A DNA stretch of 64,000 nucleotides from Natrinema salinisoli. Lineage in GTDB: Archaea; Halobacteriota; Halobacteria; Halobacteriales; Natrialbaceae. The notes beneath the pieces are model-generated. The model worked only from the letters and a program-made list of their open reading frames with translations. It had not been told where the DNA came from and searched no databases. Below, piece after piece: positions 61,157 through 64,000 of this stretch. The stretch is from positions 49,815 through 113,814 of the forward strand of contig NZ_CP084471.1 of assembly GCF_020405205.1 (NCBI RefSeq), read 5' to 3'. How positions within the stretch are numbered: position 1 is the stretch's first letter; each line of letters begins with the position of its first letter. The position numbers and the translations under genes were made by a program.

Positions 61157-61372
61157 TTGTTTAAAGGCGAGAAGTGGGTTCGTACTTTTTTGGATGTAGC
61201 CCCGGGCGGATTCGAATGGGGATACAGTGGCAGTGGTCCAGCGCAACTCGCGCTCGCCCGCCTGCTTGATCACATCGACGATGAGGAGGTGGCACTTGCA
61301 GAATGCATGACGTTCAAGACCGAGGTGGTGAGCCAGCTAGAATGTACAAGACCCGACGGCTGCTGGCTGTAG
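61157..61372 (+). pseudogene. DUF6166-like gene fragment
   Basis: GGFEWGYSGSGPAQLALARL and MTFKTEVVSQL match the core of a haloarchaeal/bacterial family I associate with DUF6166 (WGYxGSGPAQLAL). The N-terminal strand part and the usual C-terminus are missing, and the only start is a TTG. Confidence 0.65.
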
Positions 61373-61617
61373 AATCGAGTGGTCTTACACCGAACCAGCG
61401 TCTCGAAGCACCGAACCGTCGATTGATTAAGTCTGGTATCACAACGACTCCAGATATGGGGACGCTCCAGGGGTGCGTTGCTTATGAGAACGCGCACCAG
61501 AATCGGACGCAGATTCTACGACGACTCAAGTGGAAGGCTAAAGAATTGCGTAAAAATGAAGATCAGGGTCCGTACTTAACCAACAATATGCGGGTTGGTT
61601 CACCTATTGTTGGTTAA
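61339..61617 (+). pseudogene. Fragment of a plasmid protein
   Basis: LQGCVAYENAHQNRTQILRR and LKWKAKELRKNEDQ look like the conserved helical part (CxxYENxxQNR) of a small haloarchaeal plasmid protein. The frame ends inside inverted repeat h, so the 3' part is missing. Confidence 0.4.
61576..61617. promoter_or_regulatory. Inverted repeat TTAACCAACA ... TGTTGGTTAA, copy h
   Basis: Perfect 10-bp arms, starts 32 bp apart. A leader and the 61699 gene follow within 80 bp. Confidence 0.85.
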
Positions 61618-61634
61618 CAGTATGTAGTCTCAGG

Positions 61635-61698
61635 TTTTTCACGCCCCCCGGAGAAGGCGAGGGCTCCATCGAAGGCCCTCGTCCAGAGGTGACTTCCT
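61635..61698 (+). promoter_or_regulatory. Tandem-hairpin leader before the 61699 gene
   Basis: T5, CGCC...GGCG (stem 1), then CGAGGGC-TCCATCGAAG-GCCCTCG (stem 2, 7 bp). The GTG start follows about 15 bases later. Confidence 0.65.
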
Positions 61699-62046
61699 GT
61701 GAGTCAACAACAGAATGCCGACAACATTTCAATCGACGATATCCCGGTCGATATCGACAACACGCAATCAGAGGACATCGATCCCGCTGACGTCCCCGAC
61801 GAAATCGGGTCCATCACCCGTGGGCTTGCCGGCGAGCATCCACCGACAAATCCGCTGGTCATTCTCAAAGCAGCTCGCTGGTGGTACATCCATGGGAAGG
61901 GCGGAACGGATCCCGCCTTCCGGTGGGCCATCGAATGGGTGCGTCACCTTGCAACCGACACGCCAAGCGACGTTGAGCGATTCAACGAGTTCCTCGAGTA
62001 CCTCGTCACGGTCGGCTTCGCTGACGAACGCCACGAACTCCGCTGA
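61699..62046 (+). CDS. Hypothetical plasmid protein with GTG start
   Basis: 115 residues. The start is a GTG at 61699, behind inverted repeat h and a tandem-hairpin leader. An acidic disordered N-terminus (SIDDIPVDIDNTQSEDIDPA) leads to a compact helical part with LKAARWWYIHGKGGTDPAFR and VERFNEFLEYLVTVGFADER. No family recognised. It lies upstream of the ArdC-like gene, separated by a second leader. Confidence 0.6.
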   Translation: MSQQQNADNISIDDIPVDIDNTQSEDIDPADVPDEIGSITRGLAGEHPPTNPLVILKAARWWYIHGKGGTDPAFRWAIEWVRHLATDTPSDVERFNEFLEYLVTVGFADERHELR

Positions 62047-62058
62047 CCGACAGCTCGG

Positions 62059-62133
62059 TTTTTTGTACGCCCCTGAGGGGTGCGGCGCGGTCTGAACAGA
62101 CGCAGTCGCCGTGAACTGGATTCGGTGAACACA
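62059..62133 (+). promoter_or_regulatory. Tandem-hairpin leader before the second ArdC-like gene
   Basis: T6, GCCCC-TGA-GGGGTGC (stem 1), then GGCG...CGCC enclosing GTCT-GAAC-AGAC (stem 2). The ATG lies about 30 bases after, further than in the other leaders. Confidence 0.6.
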
Positions 62134-63075
62134 ATGTCCACGACCAGAGATTCGTCGGTCTCTTTCGAGCAGACCGACACGCGATCCGACGAGATGAACA
62201 GCACCATCGAACAGTGGATCGACGAGCTCGTCGCCGGCGTCGACGACGCACAGGCTAGCGACGAGTTTCAAGAGTGGCTCGACGTTCAGAGTCGCTTCCA
62301 CGACTATTCGTATCGAAACACGCTCCTCATCAAGCGGCAGTGTCCCGAGGCAACCCGCGTCGCTGGGTATCGGACCTGGCAGGAAGAGTTCGATCGTCAC
62401 GTCCAGGAAGGCGAGTCAGCTATCTGGATCTGGGCGCCGATCATTACGAAGCAGTGCCCGGAGTGCGAGAATTCGCCAAGCTATCACGAGGACAGCGACT
62501 GTGACTACGACGAGACGCCGCCCGAAAAGTGGTCGAAAGGCCTGGTCGGATTCAAGCCAACCCCGGTGTTCGACATATCTCAAACCGAGGGCGAGTCGCT
62601 CCCCGACCTCGACACGGAAGCGACCGGGGACGCTGGCGACCTCGTCGCCCAACTGACTGAGACCGCTGATGAACTCGGCGTTACGGTACGAATCGTTCCA
62701 AGAGAAGAGTGGACGCACGGGGGGGCGAAGGGCGTCTGTGAGCAGTTGAGTCTTTTTGACGTGCAGCCGCTTGTTGAGGTTCGTGATCGGGAGAACGATG
62801 CTGATCTCGCACGGACGCTGATTCACGAGTACGCGCACGCCCTCCTTCACTTCGACGTCAATGACGACACCGAACTGTCGAAACGTGAAGTCGAGGCCGA
62901 AGCCGTCGCGTACGTCGTCGGCCGGTACTTCGGGCTCGACACCAGCGGGTCGGCGTTCTACCTCGCTGCGTGGGAGTCGGACGATCCCGAGGTCGTTCGA
63001 AACCGGCTCGAACGGATCAGCCGAACGGCAGAGGAGATCATCGATGCCGTTGACGAGGTGACCGAGGATGAGTGA
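62134..63075 (+). CDS. ArdC-like antirestriction protein with HExxH domain, second copy
   Basis: 313 residues from the ATG at 62134. Same build as the gene at 42313: the ArdC-type ssDNA-binding part (FHDYSYRNTLLIKRQCPEAT, AGYRTWQEEFDRHVQEG), the Cys cluster (CPECENSPSYHEDSDCD) and the zinc-peptidase part (LIHEYAHALLHFDVN ... EVEAEAVAYVVG). The two copies are very similar across the whole chain. The small HalOD1-like gene downstream is intact in this copy, with the same 8-bp overlap. Confidence 0.85.
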   Translation: MSTTRDSSVSFEQTDTRSDEMNSTIEQWIDELVAGVDDAQASDEFQEWLDVQSRFHDYSYRNTLLIKRQCPEATRVAGYRTWQEEFDRHVQEGESAIWIWAPIITKQCPECENSPSYHEDSDCDYDETPPEKWSKGLVGFKPTPVFDISQTEGESLPDLDTEATGDAGDLVAQLTETADELGVTVRIVPREEWTHGGAKGVCEQLSLFDVQPLVEVRDRENDADLARTLIHEYAHALLHFDVNDDTELSKREVEAEAVAYVVGRYFGLDTSGSAFYLAAWESDDPEVVRNRLERISRTAEEIIDAVDEVTEDE

Positions 63076-63283
63076 TCGAAATCTCCTCCTCGAGATCGTC
63101 ACTACGCTCGAAGAGCAGGGACTCAATCGTGACGAGTACCAATTGCAGCGGGTGATCGATATCGAAACACTCGAGCAACTCGTCGACTCAGCAGGTACTG
63201 ATCTCGAGGTCAAATTCTCGGTTGGTGAGTTTCGTCTCTGCGTGACACAGACCGATGTGCATGTTGTTGAAGCCCCACAGTGA
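63068..63283 (+). CDS. HalOD1-like small protein coupled to ArdC
   Basis: 71 residues: LLLEIVTTLEEQGLNRDEYQ, LQRVIDIETLEQLVDSAGTD and LEVKFSVGEFRLCVTQTDVH fit the HalOD1 order (helix, IDxxxLE core, strand pair). It overlaps the ArdC-like stop by 8 bp, so it is co-translated. Its repeated pairing with ArdC (also at 43244, broken) suggests a functional link. Biochemistry unknown. Confidence 0.65.
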   Translation: MSDRNLLLEIVTTLEEQGLNRDEYQLQRVIDIETLEQLVDSAGTDLEVKFSVGEFRLCVTQTDVHVVEAPQ

Positions 63284-63596
63284 GAGTACCTAGCTGGTTC
63301 TCCTGTCGTATTTGCACTCGAGAGGCCGCCGATCTCGACAGTCTCCACTCAAGGTGGTTATGGACGAGCAGACACAGTTGGGAGAGGTGGAAACGGGTCG
63401 CTCCCGTTGTATTCATACTGTGGGAACAGTGATTCAGGTAGTACACACGGTCCGATAAGAACATATCGCATCGTCGTATGGCTGTCGAATGGCGTCGCCA
63501 GACCTCTGGATACTCTGCTACCGATGCGATTGTGGTCACCGATTCTACATATTTTGGATCGGCTTGAGAAAGACGATTTTGAACCGCGCTCAGGAG
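63284..63596. other. Spacer after the second ArdC module
   Basis: No convincing gene, leader or inverted repeat. The ORFs in this stretch lack coding character. Confidence 0.4.
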
Positions 63597-63860
63597 TTAG
63601 TCTTCTGGCATCGTCACTCGAAGTTCGCCGTCAACCTCGTACAAGTAGCCTCGCTCGATCAACCGGGAGAGTGCATGGGTCGCGTCCTCGGATTCGAGAG
63701 CTACGTCATCAGTACTGCAAAGAACGTCGATCGCTTTCTCTCGAGAGACCGACTGTACAGCTCCAGCTTCAGCTGAATTGAAACTATGAGTACAAAGGAT
63801 ATCGTATGCGTCCAAAATCCACTCTGGAAGCGGTGGCCGTGAATCAGAGAGATCCTTCAT
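63597..63860 (-). CDS. Small winged-helix-like protein
   Basis: 87 residues: PPLPEWILDAYDILCTHSFN, SVSREKAIDVLCSTDDVALE and ATHALSRLIERGYLYEVDGE form a typical winged-helix order with a final wing. It is probably a small regulator. No neighbours are close. Confidence 0.6.
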   Translation of the reverse strand: MKDLSDSRPPLPEWILDAYDILCTHSFNSAEAGAVQSVSREKAIDVLCSTDDVALESEDATHALSRLIERGYLYEVDGELRVTMPED

Positions 63861-64000
63861 CTCGACTTTGTACGCTACTCTTTGCTATCGTCTTGGTTAA
63901 GGGTATCCCTCAGCGAGGTACAGGTCTGGCGGAGACTGTTTTGATGACTCGGTATCATCTCTGTAACAGTGTTCTATAACAGAATCCTGCTATAGATGGT

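Overview
The window is haloarchaeal (class Halobacteria). The proteins are strongly acidic, TATA boxes often sit about 27 bp upstream of a leaderless start codon, and the set includes two TFB-type transcription factors, an Orc1/Cdc6 initiator with ORB-like repeats, HalOD1 domains, PadR and HTH_10 regulators and an archaeal RibL. It reads as a megaplasmid or integrated-element region rather than core chromosome. Truncated or frameshifted genes and duplicated modules are scattered between intact genes. I see no intact transposase.

Layout. 1-1.7 kb: end of a Gfo/Idh/MocA oxidoreductase, a decayed HalOD1 gene and a bacterio-opsin-activator-like regulator. 2.1-16.1 kb: one long co-directional operon with a type IV secretion/conjugation-like apparatus (signal-bearing small membrane proteins, a Tat lipoprotein, a polytopic membrane protein, a VirB4-like ATPase, a VirD4/TraD-like ATPase). 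It ends in a PriS-like/PriL-like primase pair, joined mostly by ATGA overlaps. 16.2-20.9 kb: small PadR, HalOD1 and hypothetical genes with remnants. 21.2-23.4 kb: malic enzyme fused to a phosphotransacetylase-like domain. 23.6-26.3 kb: a GC-rich structured stretch, an OB-fold (RPA-like) protein, a 28-residue ORF and a tyrosine integrase followed by a tRNA-Thr-like 3' half. 26.3-33.7 kb: lower-GC cargo with an acidic/membrane protein pair, a two-gene unit whose second product carries a FokI-like nuclease signature, and a separate PD-(D/E)XK protein, probably a defence island. 34-45 kb: two TFB genes, a HEAT-repeat protein, an ArdC-like antirestriction/metallopeptidase gene and many broken plasmid genes, one apparently out of frame at a (CT)10 tract. 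46.3-47.9 kb: a low-GC two-gene unit with a membrane partner. 48-54 kb: small operons, a phospholipase-D-like HTH protein and an HTH/nucleotidyltransferase pair. 54.3-56.3 kb: a replication origin with orc1/cdc6, next to PolB and Orc1 fragments. 57-64 kb: ribL, an NAD(P)-binding oxidoreductase with an HxlR regulator, membrane proteins and a second ArdC module.

Two non-coding signals tie the accessory part together. One is an inverted repeat, TTAACCAACA ... TGTTGGTTAA, found eight times with arms starting 30-32 bp apart (about three helical turns), mostly upstream of genes. The other is a tandem-hairpin leader ending just before a start codon, found at about a dozen genes including both TFBs and both ArdC genes. 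Its stem sequences differ while the pairing is kept. I consider these two elements, together with the FokI-like unit, the strongest candidates for undescribed biology here. All function calls come from reading motifs; no database search was run.
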